Program-made: the position numbers and the translations under genes
The notes under the pieces: generated by a model
What the model was told of the DNA's origin: nothing
Database searches by the model: none
The model's input: only the letters and a program-made list of their open reading frames with translations
From: Peptoanaerobacter stomatis
GTDB lineage: Bacteria; Bacillota; Clostridia; Peptostreptococcales; Filifactoraceae
Direction of reading: 5' to 3'
NCBI RefSeq assembly: GCF_000238095.2
Contig: NZ_JH815225.1
Span: 148,624 to 212,623, forward strand
DNA: 64,000 nucleotides
Shown: piece after piece, positions 44,287 through 54,102 of the stretch
How the letters are laid out: each line of letters starts with the position of its first letter
Numbering within the stretch: position 1 is the stretch's first letter

Positions 44287-46437
44287 TTAAAATCTGAATT
44301 TTGATACTTCTTCTTGTAAGTCTGTGGCTATTGTTGCAAGATTTTCACTTGCTTTTGATATATCTTGAATTGATTCTGTTTGTGAATCTACTGACGCGGC
44401 AGCTTGCTGGGTTGTAGCTGCATTTTCTTCAGCTATTGCAGATAAGTTTTCTACTACTCTTATAACATTTTGATTTTCTTGTTCTATTTTCTTTGATGAA
44501 GAATTTATATTATCTACTATTTTTTTACTGTTTTCTACAGCTGTTGATATTTCTTCAAATTTCTTGCCTGTTTCGTTTACTTTTTCTTCTTGCTTGTTTG
44601 ACATATCTGTTGCAGATTGCATCATTGATACGGCACTTTCTGATTTTACTTTTAATTCATCTATTACTTTTCTTATTTCTTCTGTGAAACCTGCTGATTG
44701 TTCTGCCAATTTTCTTATTTCTTCTGCCACTACTGCAAAGCCTTTACCTGCTTCTCCTGCTCTTGCAGCTTCTATCGCGGCATTAAGTGCAAGAAGATTT
44801 GTTTGATCTGATATTGATTGTATCATTTCTGATGCTGTTGATATTTTTTCTGTGCTCTTATTAGTATCAAATATTACTTCACTTACTTTTGATTGTATAT
44901 TTTGATTTTCTTCTGATATTTCTATAAGCTCTTTAAGAACTTCATTACCTTCTTCTTTTTTAGCATATATTGTATTCGTGGATTCTGAAAGTTGTTCTAA
45001 TATATCAATCATTTCGCTTAATAAAGAATTTGAACGCTCTATACTTTGCGCAGCACTTTGTGTGTCTTGTGCTTGTGATGTAGCTCCTTGTGCTATATTT
45101 CCGACTGCACTTGCCACTTCTTGAGATGATTCTGATGTGCTTTGTGATGTAGCTGTCAACTCTTCTGCAGTAGCTGCTACATTTTGAGTATTTGAAGATA
45201 TAGAAGTTATAAGGCTCTTTAGGTTATCTACCATTAGTCTGATACTTCTTAACATTGCGCCTATTTCATCATTATTGTTTCTATATGCTCTTACTTTAAG
45301 AGAATCTTCTTCTACATCAAGATTATATTCTGCCATTTTACCTATGGCGGATTGCACAGCTGACAGTGGGAAACTTACCATTTTTCTGATAGATGTAGAT
45401 ACTACAAGTATTATTATTAAAATCATAACTATGCTTATGATTATTGTTAAATACATATTATATCTTGCATAGGCTGTAAATGAACTGAGTGCATTTGTAG
45501 AACTGTATACCCAGCTTTTATCTACGCCTTTTATTTTAATAGGAACATATATAACTTTTGACATATCTCCAGTTAAAGTGGATTTCCTATTAATCATAGT
45601 TTCTTTATCATTATTTGCATTTTCTATTGCATTTCTTGTACCTTCATCGTTTTCTGCAACATTTTTAGTGAGCAAGGCTTTGTCATATGAGTTGGCTACT
45701 ATTGTTCCGTTGCGTGCCAATATAGTTTTGATGTTATTTTTGGATACACCTTCTATTTTTTCTATTTTTTCTTGAAAAGTATCCAAATTTAAAACAGCTA
45801 CTACTACACCTACTACATTTCCATTGTGTTGTATGGGGATTGACAAGCTCGTAATAAGATTATCGGAAACGGAGGTATAAGGAGGAAGTAGCACATTGGT
45901 TTTATCTTGCATAGGTTTTGTATACCATGCTTCATCTTTTGGAACTATTGTTTTCATTGAAACTGTATTTCCGGATGAAACAGCATATGGTCCAAATCTT
46001 CCTGTAGGATTGTCTGGAGTTTTATATTGTTCATCTTTTCCATCGAAGGCATTGGGTTCAAAAAATATTCCGATAGAGTCTATATCAGGGTTGTTAAGAG
46101 TTATTTTTTCAAGACTCTTGATTACGAGATTTCTGCTTCTTTCTTCTACAGGACTTTCCAAAATTTGTTCAACTATTATTTCCATATCTTTTGCACTTTG
46201 GTACATACCGTTAAACATAGATTCGATTTCTAAAGCGAGTTTACGAGTTTTTTCAAGCTCTATGGATTCATTGGTCTTTATAGCATATCTGTAATTGCTT
46301 GCAGAGTCATAGACAGTTTTGGCACCTAATATAAGAATCAGTACCGCAGCTATTATAGAGCTGAGTTTAAATCCAATACCCAAAAACTTTTTTTTGCTAA
46401 TTTCCATGTTGTCATTTTTAGATTTTTTTAAAAACAT
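44287..46437 (-). CDS. Methyl-accepting chemotaxis protein (dCache)
   Basis: A 716-residue transmembrane chemoreceptor. TM1 lies at about 24-42, a periplasm-side dCache sensor at about 45-310, TM2 at about 326-347 and a HAMP segment after it. The cytoplasmic signalling helices (about 430-710) centre on the invariant tip [21 protein letters not shown] and [18 protein letters not shown]. Cache domains commonly sense amino acids or organic acids; the ligand is unknown. It couples to CheW/CheA, in line with the flagellar genes in this window. AAAGGAG lies 9 bases before the ATG. A TCTCCTAT/ATAGGAGA hairpin is in its leader (about 46493-46517). Confidence 0.95.
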   Translation of the reverse strand: MFLKKSKNDNMEISKKKFLGIGFKLSSIIAAVLILILGAKTVYDSASNYRYAIKTNESIELEKTRKLALEIESMFNGMYQSAKDMEIIVEQILESPVEERSRNLVIKSLEKITLNNPDIDSIGIFFEPNAFDGKDEQYKTPDNPTGRFGPYAVSSGNTVSMKTIVPKDEAWYTKPMQDKTNVLLPPYTSVSDNLITSLSIPIQHNGNVVGVVVAVLNLDTFQEKIEKIEGVSKNNIKTILARNGTIVANSYDKALLTKNVAENDEGTRNAIENANNDKETMINRKSTLTGDMSKVIYVPIKIKGVDKSWVYSSTNALSSFTAYARYNMYLTIIISIVMILIIILVVSTSIRKMVSFPLSAVQSAIGKMAEYNLDVEEDSLKVRAYRNNNDEIGAMLRSIRLMVDNLKSLITSISSNTQNVAATAEELTATSQSTSESSQEVASAVGNIAQGATSQAQDTQSAAQSIERSNSLLSEMIDILEQLSESTNTIYAKKEEGNEVLKELIEISEENQNIQSKVSEVIFDTNKSTEKISTASEMIQSISDQTNLLALNAAIEAARAGEAGKGFAVVAEEIRKLAEQSAGFTEEIRKVIDELKVKSESAVSMMQSATDMSNKQEEKVNETGKKFEEISTAVENSKKIVDNINSSSKKIEQENQNVIRVVENLSAIAEENAATTQQAAASVDSQTESIQDISKASENLATIATDLQEEVSKFRF

Positions 46438-46765
46438 GATAATTGCACTCCTTTACAATATAGTTTATATAGTAGCTTTTAATAAAATAATATTCTCCTA
46501 TAAAAATAAAATAGGAGATAGAAAACAATTTAATTATTGGTATGGTATTATCCAATATTTTATAAAAATATAACAGAATTATATGATTTATATTAGCACA
46601 TTATAATTATTTTTTCAATGCAAAATATGATTATAATATATTATATAATTCTTTTATGCTATTTGTAAAACTTATTTGGTATTTATCCCATATTATTATT
46701 AAAAATATAGTTATAAAATATCATCATTAATATACTAATTTTATTTTCGGCGTATAATTTATCAT

Positions 46766-46872
46766 AATACTAAAATGGAAAATCATAATAATTAAAATTC
46801 TTTCAATAAACTATGTATATTAACGGTTATATATTATATAGGTTATCTATAATTTTATTAGAAAGTAGTATA
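46766..46872. repeat. MITE-like intergenic repeat, family 5 copy L
   Basis: It starts AATACTAAAA and ends AGTAGTATA. Its reverse strand shares CTTTCTAATAAAATTAT and TTATTATGATTTTCCATT with 28896-29004, and its TTTCTAATARAATWATAGATAA end with the left ends of copies A and B. Confidence 0.62.
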
Positions 46873-47006
46873 AATATTATTTCAAATTATAAAGTCTTTA
46901 AGCTTTATATAATTTGTGATTAAAAAAACATGAATTTTTAAGTACATAATTATAATATAATTTTAATTAGTGTTTATCATTAAATATAAATTTTAGAAAA
47001 AAATTC

Positions 47007-47034
47007 TTGACAAATCAAAAAAAATATATAAAAT
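47007..47034 (+). promoter_or_regulatory. Promoter of the fatty acid operon
   Basis: A perfect -35 TTGACA (47007-47012), a 16-base spacer and TAAAAT (47029-47034), 49 bases before the acpP ATG. Confidence 0.6.
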
Positions 47035-47038
47035 AATT

Positions 47039-47058
47039 TATATAAAAAATTTTATATA
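47039..47058. promoter_or_regulatory. Possible operator dyad of acpP
   Basis: TATATAAAA (47039-47047) and TTTTATATA (47050-47058) form a perfect 9-bp dyad just after the promoter. It is placed well for a repressor such as the FabT-like protein, but it is low-complexity AT sequence. Confidence 0.3.
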
Positions 47059-47082
47059 TTTATAAATTAAAGGAGAAAGAAT

Positions 47083-47307
47083 ATGTTTGAACAAGTACAA
47101 GAGATAATAGCAGAAGTTTTGGGAACTGATAAAGAAAATATAAAATTGGAGAGCAATCTGACAGATGATTTGAATGCTGATTCTCTTGATGCGTTAGATA
47201 TAGCTACTCAAATAGAAGACAAGTTATCTGTTAAGATACCTGATGAAGAGTTTACAAAATTTCAAACAGTAAAAGATATAGTTGACTATCTTGAAAATAA
47301 CAAATAA
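47083..47307 (+). CDS. acpP: Acyl carrier protein
   Basis: A 74-residue acidic four-helix protein that carries growing acyl chains on a 4'-phosphopantetheine arm. The arm attaches to Ser in NADSLDALDIATQIED, the usual DSLD motif. It opens the fatty acid operon with a strong AAAGGAG site. A weak terminator-like hairpin follows before accD, which would let ACP be made in excess over the enzymes. Confidence 0.97.
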   Translation: MFEQVQEIIAEVLGTDKENIKLESNLTDDLNADSLDALDIATQIEDKLSVKIPDEEFTKFQTVKDIVDYLENNK

Positions 47308-47324
47308 TTGAATTAAAAAAGTAT

Positions 47325-47382
47325 AAAATGATTAGTGGGGTGTAAAAAGATTAACTTATTTTTTATTCTGCTAATCATTTTT
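47325..47382 (+). terminator. Possible partial terminator after acpP
   Basis: AAAATGATTAG (47325-47335) pairs with CTAATCATTTT (47371-47381), then T residues. The 35-base loop is long, so termination may be leaky, allowing read-through into accD. Confidence 0.5.
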
Positions 47383-47552
47383 ATTTATAATGAAAATAGA
47401 ATTTTTGTGTAAGTTTATAAATATAATGAATATTCATTAAAAAATATATAGTATTAATATGAATTTTTAAATAATTAAAAAAGATATATCTATAACTTAT
47501 TTTTTTAATTATTATATCTAATGAGTATAAATTTTATATGAATGGAGTTTTT

Positions 47553-48374
47553 ATGAAATTTGAAAATATAGGAAGTAAATTGCTTTCGTTTGCCAAGAGT
47601 TCTACTATCACTTGCAGTCATTGTAAAAAAGAGGTTAAAAAAAGTGCTGTAGAAAAATCAAACTATATTTGTCCTAATTGTAATTTGTATTTTAAAATGC
47701 CTGCGGTTAGCAGAATAAAGAGTATATTGGATTCGTATGATGTCATATCTAAAAATCCTGATATATATGACCCTATAAATTTTCCTAATTATAAGGAAAA
47801 ACAAGTTGATATGAGAAAAAAAACTGACTCTATGGAGGCTGTTTTAAGTGCGGTAGGTAATATAAAAGACGAGAGAGTTGTAGTATGTGTTATGGACCCT
47901 AATTATTTTATGGGTTCTATGGGAAGTTATGTCGGTGAAGAAATAAGCAGAACATTTATATACGCTAAGGAAAATAATTTACCTGTTGTGGTATTCAGTG
48001 CATCAGGTGGAGCAAGAATGCAAGAAGGAATATATTCTCTTATGCAGATGGCTAAGACGACAATGGCTGTAAATGAGCATAACGAGGCTAAATTATTGTA
48101 TATATCTTGTATGACTAATCCTACAACAGGAGGAGTAATTGCAAGCTTTGCATCTATTGCTGATATAATAATATCAGAACCCCATGCGCATCTTGGTTTT
48201 GCAGGACCGAGGGTAATAAAACAAACTATAAGACAAGATTTACCGGAAGGATTTCAAAGTGCAGAATTTTTATTAGAGCATGGATTTTTGGATGACATAG
48301 TTCCAAGAGAAAATCTCAAGGAATATATATATACGCTTATAAGATTGCATAAGAATGTAAGAACAATCAATTAA
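47553..48374 (+). CDS. accD: Acetyl-CoA carboxylase carboxyltransferase subunit beta
   Basis: With AccA this forms the carboxyltransferase half of acetyl-CoA carboxylase, moving CO2 from biotin to acetyl-CoA. The N-terminal zinc ribbon has Cys pairs CSHC (about 22) and CPNC (about 42). The crotonase-like carboxylase core shows MGSMGSYVGEEISR, FSASGGARMQEGIYSLMQMAKT (in parts) and FAGPRVIKQT. I choose ATG 47553, which lies just after TGGAGT; ATG 47538 would lack a ribosome site. 273 residues is normal. accA follows after 69 bases. Confidence 0.95.
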   Translation: MKFENIGSKLLSFAKSSTITCSHCKKEVKKSAVEKSNYICPNCNLYFKMPAVSRIKSILDSYDVISKNPDIYDPINFPNYKEKQVDMRKKTDSMEAVLSAVGNIKDERVVVCVMDPNYFMGSMGSYVGEEISRTFIYAKENNLPVVVFSASGGARMQEGIYSLMQMAKTTMAVNEHNEAKLLYISCMTNPTTGGVIASFASIADIIISEPHAHLGFAGPRVIKQTIRQDLPEGFQSAEFLLEHGFLDDIVPRENLKEYIYTLIRLHKNVRTIN

Positions 48375-48443
48375 TAGAGTTTAATTTTTGCAATTTAATT
48401 ATAGATAAGTTTTATAAAAAGGTTTGATTTTTAGGAGATTAAG

Positions 48444-49274
48444 ATGGAACAAATGGGATATATTGACAACTCATATGCTTATGATACGGTGTGTAGGGCA
48501 AGAGATAAGGAAAGGCCTAAGGCTCATGAGTTTGCAGAAAATATTATAAAAAAACAAATTATTTTGCATGGAGACAGATTTTTCGCAGATGATCCTTGTG
48601 TTTTTGGAGGGATAGGATTATTTCACAGAATACCTGTTACTTTTATCGGTATGAGAAAGAGCAAGGAAATATCTGAAAATATAAAATTTAATTTCGGTAT
48701 GCCAAATCCTGAAGGATATAGAAAAGCAATAAGACTTATGGAGCAAGCTGAAAAGTTTTCAAGACCTGTTATAACCTTCATTGATACACCGGGAGCATAT
48801 CCTGGAATAGGAGCTGAGGAAAGAGGCCAAGGAGAAGCTATAGCATCTTGTATTGCTTGTATGAGTAGGCTTACAGTACCTACTATTGCAGTATTTACAG
48901 GAGAAGGTGGAAGTGGAGGAGCTTTGGCTTTTGCTGTAGCAAATAAGGTTATAATGATGGAAAACAGCATATATTCTGTGCTTTCACCTGAAGGTTTTGC
49001 TACTATATTATGGAAAGATGCAAGCAGAGCTAAAGAGGCGGCAAGCATTATGAAACTTACAGCTAAAGAATTATTTGATTTTGGTGTGGCAGATGACATA
49101 GTAAAAGAAGATGATTGGAGCAGTGAAGAAGCTAAGAAAAGAAATTTTTTAAGATTAGATAGAACAATACAATATCATCTGCTTAAATTAATGGATATGA
49201 GCAAAGAAAATGTGTTAAAATCAAAAAAAGAAAAATTTTTCAGCATGGGAGAGATAAATGGGGTTAGAAATTAA
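48444..49274 (+). CDS. accA: Acetyl-CoA carboxylase carboxyltransferase subunit alpha
   Basis: This is the partner of AccD. The 276-residue chain is somewhat shorter than the usual 315-320, mainly at the N-terminus. It contains the conserved PVITFIDTPGAYPGIGAEERGQGEAIA region (two parts) and GEGGSGGALAFAVANKV. ATG follows AGGAGA. Its end overlaps the fabH start by 17 bases, so expression is coupled. The biotin carrier (accB) and biotin carboxylase (accC) genes that often lie in this cluster are not present. Confidence 0.95.
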   Translation: MEQMGYIDNSYAYDTVCRARDKERPKAHEFAENIIKKQIILHGDRFFADDPCVFGGIGLFHRIPVTFIGMRKSKEISENIKFNFGMPNPEGYRKAIRLMEQAEKFSRPVITFIDTPGAYPGIGAEERGQGEAIASCIACMSRLTVPTIAVFTGEGGSGGALAFAVANKVIMMENSIYSVLSPEGFATILWKDASRAKEAASIMKLTAKELFDFGVADDIVKEDDWSSEEAKKRNFLRLDRTIQYHLLKLMDMSKENVLKSKKEKFFSMGEINGVRN

Positions 49275-50181
49275 GAAAACATCATCATATCTACCTGAGA
49301 AAATAGTAGAAAACTCAGAATTTGAAAAATATCTTGATACTTCTGACGAGTGGATAAGTTCGAGAACAGGTATAAAGGTAAGACATTTTGCAAAGAATGA
49401 AACAACATCTGATATGATTTCAAAAGTATGCGAAGGATTTGAACTTACCGAAGAGGAAAGAAGTAAAATAAAAGCGGTTATAGTTTCAAGTTTAACTCCT
49501 GACAGCCTTATGCCTAATATGGCTTGTCATGTGCAAAATTTTCTTGGTCTAAATGAGGATATTTTTGCAACTGATATAAATATGGCTTGCAGTGGCTTTG
49601 CAGGTGGAGTTACTCTTATAGAAGGTATTTTACAAGAAGGAGATTATGGGATAGTCATAGGAGCAGAAAAATTATCAGGTATAATAAATTTAAATGACAG
49701 AAATACTGCTGTACTTTTTGGAGATGGTGCAGGCGGTGTTTTAGTTAAAAAAAATAATGATGTAAGTGCTTGTGATTTTGGTGCAAGTTATTCAGCAGAC
49801 GCATTAAAGTTGAGAGATTTTAGGGAATCTGAAAATTATGTAAGTATGGATGGTAAAAAGGTATACAGATTTGCAGTAGATGTAATTACTAAAAGTATAG
49901 AGAACGTACTTGCAAAGTTAAATAAAAAACCTGAAGATATAACTTATTTTATATCTCATCAGGCAAATGAAAAAATATTAAAGTCAGCTTGCAGAAAATG
50001 GAATGTTCCTATTGATAAATTTCCTATGAATTTGCAAAGTGTAGGGAATACTTCATCAGCAAGTATACCTCTTATATTAGATGAAGTTAATAAAAAAGGT
50101 ATGCTAAAAAAAGGTGATGAAGTAATATTTTGTGGATTCGGTGGCGGTCTCACATGGGTTTCTTATTATGTTAAGTGGTAG
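49258..50181 (+). CDS. fabH: 3-oxoacyl-ACP synthase III
   Basis: FabH starts fatty acid synthesis by condensing acetyl-CoA (or a branched acyl-CoA) with malonyl-ACP. The 307-residue protein has the catalytic triad: Cys in NMACSGFAGG, His in ISHQANEKI and Asn in VGNTSSASIPL. ATG lies inside the end of accA with GGGAGAG upstream. fabK follows with a 12-base gap to its ATG. Confidence 0.95.
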   Translation: MGLEIKKTSSYLPEKIVENSEFEKYLDTSDEWISSRTGIKVRHFAKNETTSDMISKVCEGFELTEEERSKIKAVIVSSLTPDSLMPNMACHVQNFLGLNEDIFATDINMACSGFAGGVTLIEGILQEGDYGIVIGAEKLSGIINLNDRNTAVLFGDGAGGVLVKKNNDVSACDFGASYSADALKLRDFRESENYVSMDGKKVYRFAVDVITKSIENVLAKLNKKPEDITYFISHQANEKILKSACRKWNVPIDKFPMNLQSVGNTSSASIPLILDEVNKKGMLKKGDEVIFCGFGGGLTWVSYYVKW

Positions 50182-50193
50182 TTGGAGGAATGT

Positions 50194-51147
50194 ATGATAA
50201 ATAAATTATTGGGAATTAAATATCCTATACTTCAAGGTGGTATGGCAAATATATCTACCGGAAGTTTTGCGTCTGTTGTATCTAATTCAGGTGCATTGGG
50301 AGTAATAGCATCAGGAGGAATGGATAAGGATACTTTAAGAGAAGAAATAAGAGTATGTAAAAGTAAGACAGATGGTGTATTTGGAGTAAATCTTATGCTT
50401 TTACATCCGCAAATAGATGAGCTTGCAAAGATTGTAATTGAAGAGAAAGTACCGGTAGTTACCACAGGAGCAGGAAACCCGTCAAAATATATAGAAAGCT
50501 GGAAAAAAGAAGGAATTAAAGTAGTTCCTGTAGTTCCTAATTCTACACTTGCAAGGAGAGTTGAGCAATATGGAGCAGATGCTGTAATAGCAGAAGGATG
50601 TGAAAGCGGTGGACATATTGGACCTATGACAACTATGACTATAGTGAGTGAGGTTGTTCAGGAAGTAAAAATACCTGTTATAGCTGCAGGAGGTATGTGT
50701 AACGGCAAACAAATGGTGGCCGCTGAAATATTAGGAGCTCAAGGTATGCAAATGGGAACAGTTTTTTTGGCAACAAAAGAGTGTCCTATACATGAAAATT
50801 ATAGAAATGCGATATTGAAAGCATCAAGCAATAATATCACAGTCACAGGATATAGCATAGGTATGCCTGTCAGACTTATAAAAAATGATATGTCAAGAAA
50901 ATACTTGGCTATGGAGAGAAAAGGTGAAGATAAAATGGAGCTTGAAAAATTCACTTTAGGCTCAATGAAAAAGGCGGTATTAGATGGAGATACAAGCAAC
51001 GGCTCCGTTATGGCAGGTTTAGTTGTCGGACAGATAAACAAAATCAGTACAGTTGAAGAAACTATAGAAAGACTTATGTCTGAATATTATAGTGAATGGG
51101 AGAAAATAGGTGAAAAGTATAAAACTAAAAGAGATGAAAATAGGTAA
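50194..51147 (+). CDS. fabK: Enoyl-ACP reductase II
   Basis: FabK is the FMN-dependent enoyl-ACP reductase that completes each elongation cycle; it is triclosan-resistant, unlike FabI. The 317-residue TIM-barrel protein shows KYPILQGGMANIS, the catalytic-His segment AEGCESGGHIGPM, and the FMN phosphate site IAAGGMCNGK with GAQGMQMGTVFLAT. ATG 50194 has GGAGGA 4 bases before it; the TTG at 50182 is less likely. It overlaps the next, related gene at its 3' end. Confidence 0.93.
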   Translation: MINKLLGIKYPILQGGMANISTGSFASVVSNSGALGVIASGGMDKDTLREEIRVCKSKTDGVFGVNLMLLHPQIDELAKIVIEEKVPVVTTGAGNPSKYIESWKKEGIKVVPVVPNSTLARRVEQYGADAVIAEGCESGGHIGPMTTMTIVSEVVQEVKIPVIAAGGMCNGKQMVAAEILGAQGMQMGTVFLATKECPIHENYRNAILKASSNNITVTGYSIGMPVRLIKNDMSRKYLAMERKGEDKMELEKFTLGSMKKAVLDGDTSNGSVMAGLVVGQINKISTVEETIERLMSEYYSEWEKIGEKYKTKRDENR

Positions 51148-52180
51148 GTTTTCCTTAAAGTATCCTATAATTCAAGGAGGTATGGGTATAGGAATTTCAC
51201 TTGGAAATCTTGCGGGAAGTGTTGCAAGAGAAGGTGGAGTTGGAGTAATATCAATGGTTGATATAGGATATGAAGAAAAAGACTTTTATACAAACACGAT
51301 AGAAGCGAATAAGAGAGCTTTTAGAAAAGAATTGCAAAAAGCTAGAGAGATTGCAAAAGGTAGCGGTATTATAGCTGTAAATATAATGAGGGCTATAAAT
51401 AATTTCGAAGAGTATGTGAAAGTTGCAGCTGAAGAAAAAATAGATGCAATAATAGTAGGTGCAGGATTACCTATAAACCTTCCTGAACTTGTAAAAGGAA
51501 GCAATGTTATGATAGCACCGATAGTATCAAGTGCAAGAGCTTTGAGACTTATAATAACAAAATGGAAAAACAGCTATCAAAGACTTCCTGATTTTATAGT
51601 TGTGGAAGGTCCGAGAGCAGGAGGACATTTAGGATTTTCAAAAGAAGAAGTTGAAGATGAACAGTTCAGCATACAAAATATAACTAAGCAAGTATTTGAA
51701 TATTTGAAGAGTAATGAGAGTATAATCGGAAAGATACCATTTTTTTCAGCAGGAGGAATAAATTCTCCGGAAGATGTAAATGAGATTATAAGTCTCGGTG
51801 CAGATGGTGTACAGGCGGCAACACCGTTTATACTCACTAATGAGTGCGATGCGTCAGATGGCTACAAAAAAGTTATTCAGCAAAGTACCAAAGATGATTT
51901 GAGAATTATGAAATCACCTGTAGGTCTTATAGGTAGGGCGGTAAATACACCATTTTTACAAAAAATAAGCTTAGGCAGAATAGCACCAACAAGATGTATA
52001 GATTGTATTCAAGCCTGCAATCCTAAAACTACTATATATTGTATAACGGAAGCACTTATAAATGCAGTAAGAGGAGATTATGAAAACGGACTTTTCTTTT
52101 GCGGTGCAAATGCTGGAAACGGCAAAGAAATAAAGAGCGTAAAAGAAGTAATTGAAGAACTTGTTAGCAAATTAAAATAA
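51110..52180 (+). CDS. Nitronate monooxygenase/FabK-like FMN enzyme
   Basis: A 356-residue relative of FabK and 2-nitropropane dioxygenase, next to the true fabK. It carries KYPIIQGGMGIGISLGNLAG, the His segment EGPRAGGHLGF and the FMN-binding FFSAGGINSPEDV. It then has a C-terminal Cys-rich stretch CIDCIQACNPKTTIYC absent from FabK. That stretch is common in NMO-like proteins of anaerobes. Its exact reaction in the operon is unknown; it may be a second reductase or detoxify nitronates. GTG 51110 has GGGAG 7 bases upstream and overlaps fabK by 38 bases; ATG 51134 is the alternative start. Confidence 0.85.
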   Translation: MKSIKLKEMKIGKFSLKYPIIQGGMGIGISLGNLAGSVAREGGVGVISMVDIGYEEKDFYTNTIEANKRAFRKELQKAREIAKGSGIIAVNIMRAINNFEEYVKVAAEEKIDAIIVGAGLPINLPELVKGSNVMIAPIVSSARALRLIITKWKNSYQRLPDFIVVEGPRAGGHLGFSKEEVEDEQFSIQNITKQVFEYLKSNESIIGKIPFFSAGGINSPEDVNEIISLGADGVQAATPFILTNECDASDGYKKVIQQSTKDDLRIMKSPVGLIGRAVNTPFLQKISLGRIAPTRCIDCIQACNPKTTIYCITEALINAVRGDYENGLFFCGANAGNGKEIKSVKEVIEELVSKLK

Positions 52181-52191
52181 GGTGATAATTT

Positions 52192-53136
52192 ATGAAAATA
52201 TGTTTTTTATATGGTGGTCAAGGTAGTCAAAAAATGGGTATGGGTAAAGACTTTTATGATAATTATCCTATATTCAAAGATTTTTATGACAGCATAAACT
52301 TGCACTTTGATTTAAAGGAGTATTCATTTGAAAAATCAGATGAAGAAATAGCTCAAACTCAATATACACAACCTATAATGGTAGCTTTTCAAATAGGTAT
52401 TACTAAGATATTGAATGAGAAGAATATATTTCCGTCAATAGTAGGAGGCCTTAGTATAGGAGAATATAGTGCATTTTATGCAAGTAATATTTTAACTGAT
52501 AAAGATGCTATGAAAATAGCTGAAAAAAGAGGTCTTGCTATGGCACAAAACAGCAAGATGAAATGTAAAATGATGGCTATAATAGGAGCAGATGAAACAC
52601 TTGTAAGAAATACTTGCGAAGAAATAAGCGAAAAAGGTGAGTATCCTGTAGAAATATCAAACCTTAATTGTCCTGGACAAATAGTTATAGCAGGAGAAGA
52701 AAATGCAGTAGATGAAGTAGTATCTGTGTTAAAAGAAAATGGTGTCAGAAAGGCACTTGCACTTAAAGTCAGCAATGCTTTTCATACTTCTTATATGCAA
52801 AGTGCATCCGAAGAATTGGAACATATATTCAAGGATATAAAATTCAGTGAACCTATAATACCTGTAGGCTTAAATTTAGATGCAAGTATATATTCTCAAG
52901 ATATATACGATGAAGATAAATGTAAACAGATAATGGTAAAACAAGTAAAAAATACTGTACATTTTGGAAAAGAATTAGAAAATATCATAAAACAGGACAT
53001 AGATGTATTTGTTGAAATAGGATTTTCTTCAGTTATAAAAGGTTTTATGAAAAAAGTAGATCCAAGTAAAAAAGTATATGAAATATATTCTGTGGAAACA
53101 CTTGAAAACTTTGTCAAGGATATGGAGAGTTTATAA
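52192..53136 (+). CDS. fabD: Malonyl-CoA:ACP transacylase
   Basis: FabD loads malonyl groups onto ACP. The 314-residue protein has the opening FLYGGQGSQKMGMGKDF, the nucleophile elbow GGLSIGEYSAFYAS (Ser; a GLS form common in clostridia) and the active-site His in VSNAFHTSYM. It follows the NMO-like gene by 11 bases. A 231-base gap with a repeat element separates it from fabG, so the operon may be interrupted here. Confidence 0.94.
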   Translation: MKICFLYGGQGSQKMGMGKDFYDNYPIFKDFYDSINLHFDLKEYSFEKSDEEIAQTQYTQPIMVAFQIGITKILNEKNIFPSIVGGLSIGEYSAFYASNILTDKDAMKIAEKRGLAMAQNSKMKCKMMAIIGADETLVRNTCEEISEKGEYPVEISNLNCPGQIVIAGEENAVDEVVSVLKENGVRKALALKVSNAFHTSYMQSASEELEHIFKDIKFSEPIIPVGLNLDASIYSQDIYDEDKCKQIMVKQVKNTVHFGKELENIIKQDIDVFVEIGFSSVIKGFMKKVDPSKKVYEIYSVETLENFVKDMESL

Positions 53137-53139
53137 TTT

Positions 53140-53255
53140 TATACTGATTTCTAATAGAATAATAGATAATTTATATAATAAAAGTTTATAAATATTTTCT
53201 ATTTTATTAAATTTACAAAACACTATTTTTTACTGTTCTATTGTATTTTAGTATA
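53140..53255. repeat. MITE-like intergenic repeat, family 2 copy B
   Basis: It starts TATACTGATTTCTAATAGAATAATAGATAA (in two parts) and ends TTAGTATA. It is the same orientation and about 80 percent identical to 7283-7404. It begins 3 bases after the fabD stop, inside the fab operon. Confidence 0.75.
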
Positions 53256-53367
53256 AAAATATATTTAACAGTTTTTAATAAAAATAAAAAATAGAAAATA
53301 GAAACTATTTTTTATCGAAATAATTAAATTATATAGATTTTAATAAATAAAAATTTTGGAGATATAA

Positions 53368-54102
53368 ATGGATAATAAATCAGCAATAATAACCGGAGCA
53401 AGTAGAGGAATCGGAAAAGCAATAGCCATTCAACTGGCAAAAGATGGCTATAATGTAGCTATATCATATCAAAATAGTGAAGAAAGTGCCAAAGAAGTAC
53501 AAAAAGAATGCGAAGAATTCGGTGTAAAAGCCATAATTGTAAAAGGTGATTTATCGCTTGAAAAAGACTGTGAAAATCTGATAAGTGAAGCTATGTCTGA
53601 GTTTGGCAGAATAGATATTCTTGTGAATAATGCCGGCATTACTAAGGATAATTTGATATTGAAGATGAATATAGATGATTTTATGGAGGTAATACAGACT
53701 AATTTAGTGTCAGCATTTAATTGTAGCAGATTTGCCTCTAAGATAATGGTTAGACAGAGAAGCGGAAAGATAATAAACATATCAAGTGTAAGCGGACTTT
53801 ACGGAAATGCGGGGCAAGCAAACTATTCATCGGCAAAAGCCGGTCTTATAGGTCTTACAAAAACATTGGCAAAAGAATTGTCTAAAAGAAATATAACGGT
53901 AAATGCAATAGCACCAGGTTTTATAAATACAGATATGGTTGGAAAATTTCCAAAAGAATTTATTGATGAAGTATCTAAGAAAATTCCTCTTGGAAAAATA
54001 GGAAATACACAAGATATTGCAAAGACAGTTTCATTTTTAGCTAATTCTGATTATATAACAGGTCAAGTCATAGTTGTAGATGGAGGTTTAAGTTTAGGAT
54101 GA
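53368..54102 (+). CDS. fabG: 3-oxoacyl-ACP reductase
   Basis: An NADPH-dependent short-chain dehydrogenase (244 residues) that reduces 3-oxoacyl-ACP. It has the cofactor motif TGASRGIGKAIA, NNAG, catalytic Ser in INISSVSGLYGNAGQ, and Tyr/Lys in YSSAKAG. Its end overlaps fabF by 4 bases (ATGA), so they are coupled. ATG follows TTGGAG. A promoter could lie within the preceding gap that holds the repeat. Confidence 0.95.
   Translation: MDNKSAIITGASRGIGKAIAIQLAKDGYNVAISYQNSEESAKEVQKECEEFGVKAIIVKGDLSLEKDCENLISEAMSEFGRIDILVNNAGITKDNLILKMNIDDFMEVIQTNLVSAFNCSRFASKIMVRQRSGKIINISSVSGLYGNAGQANYSSAKAGLIGLTKTLAKELSKRNITVNAIAPGFINTDMVGKFPKEFIDEVSKKIPLGKIGNTQDIAKTVSFLANSDYITGQVIVVDGGLSLG

Larger units (their letters stand above)
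46438..47082. other. Divergent intergenic region, chemoreceptor to acpP
   Basis: 645 bases holding the chemoreceptor promoter (minus), an 8-pair hairpin near 46493-46517, one repeat element (46766-46872) and the acpP promoter region (47007-47058). No ORF is credible. Confidence 0.6.

Noticed and set aside
48623..49099. 158-codon antisense frame within accA
   Set aside because: Mirror of a well-supported gene; no start signal.
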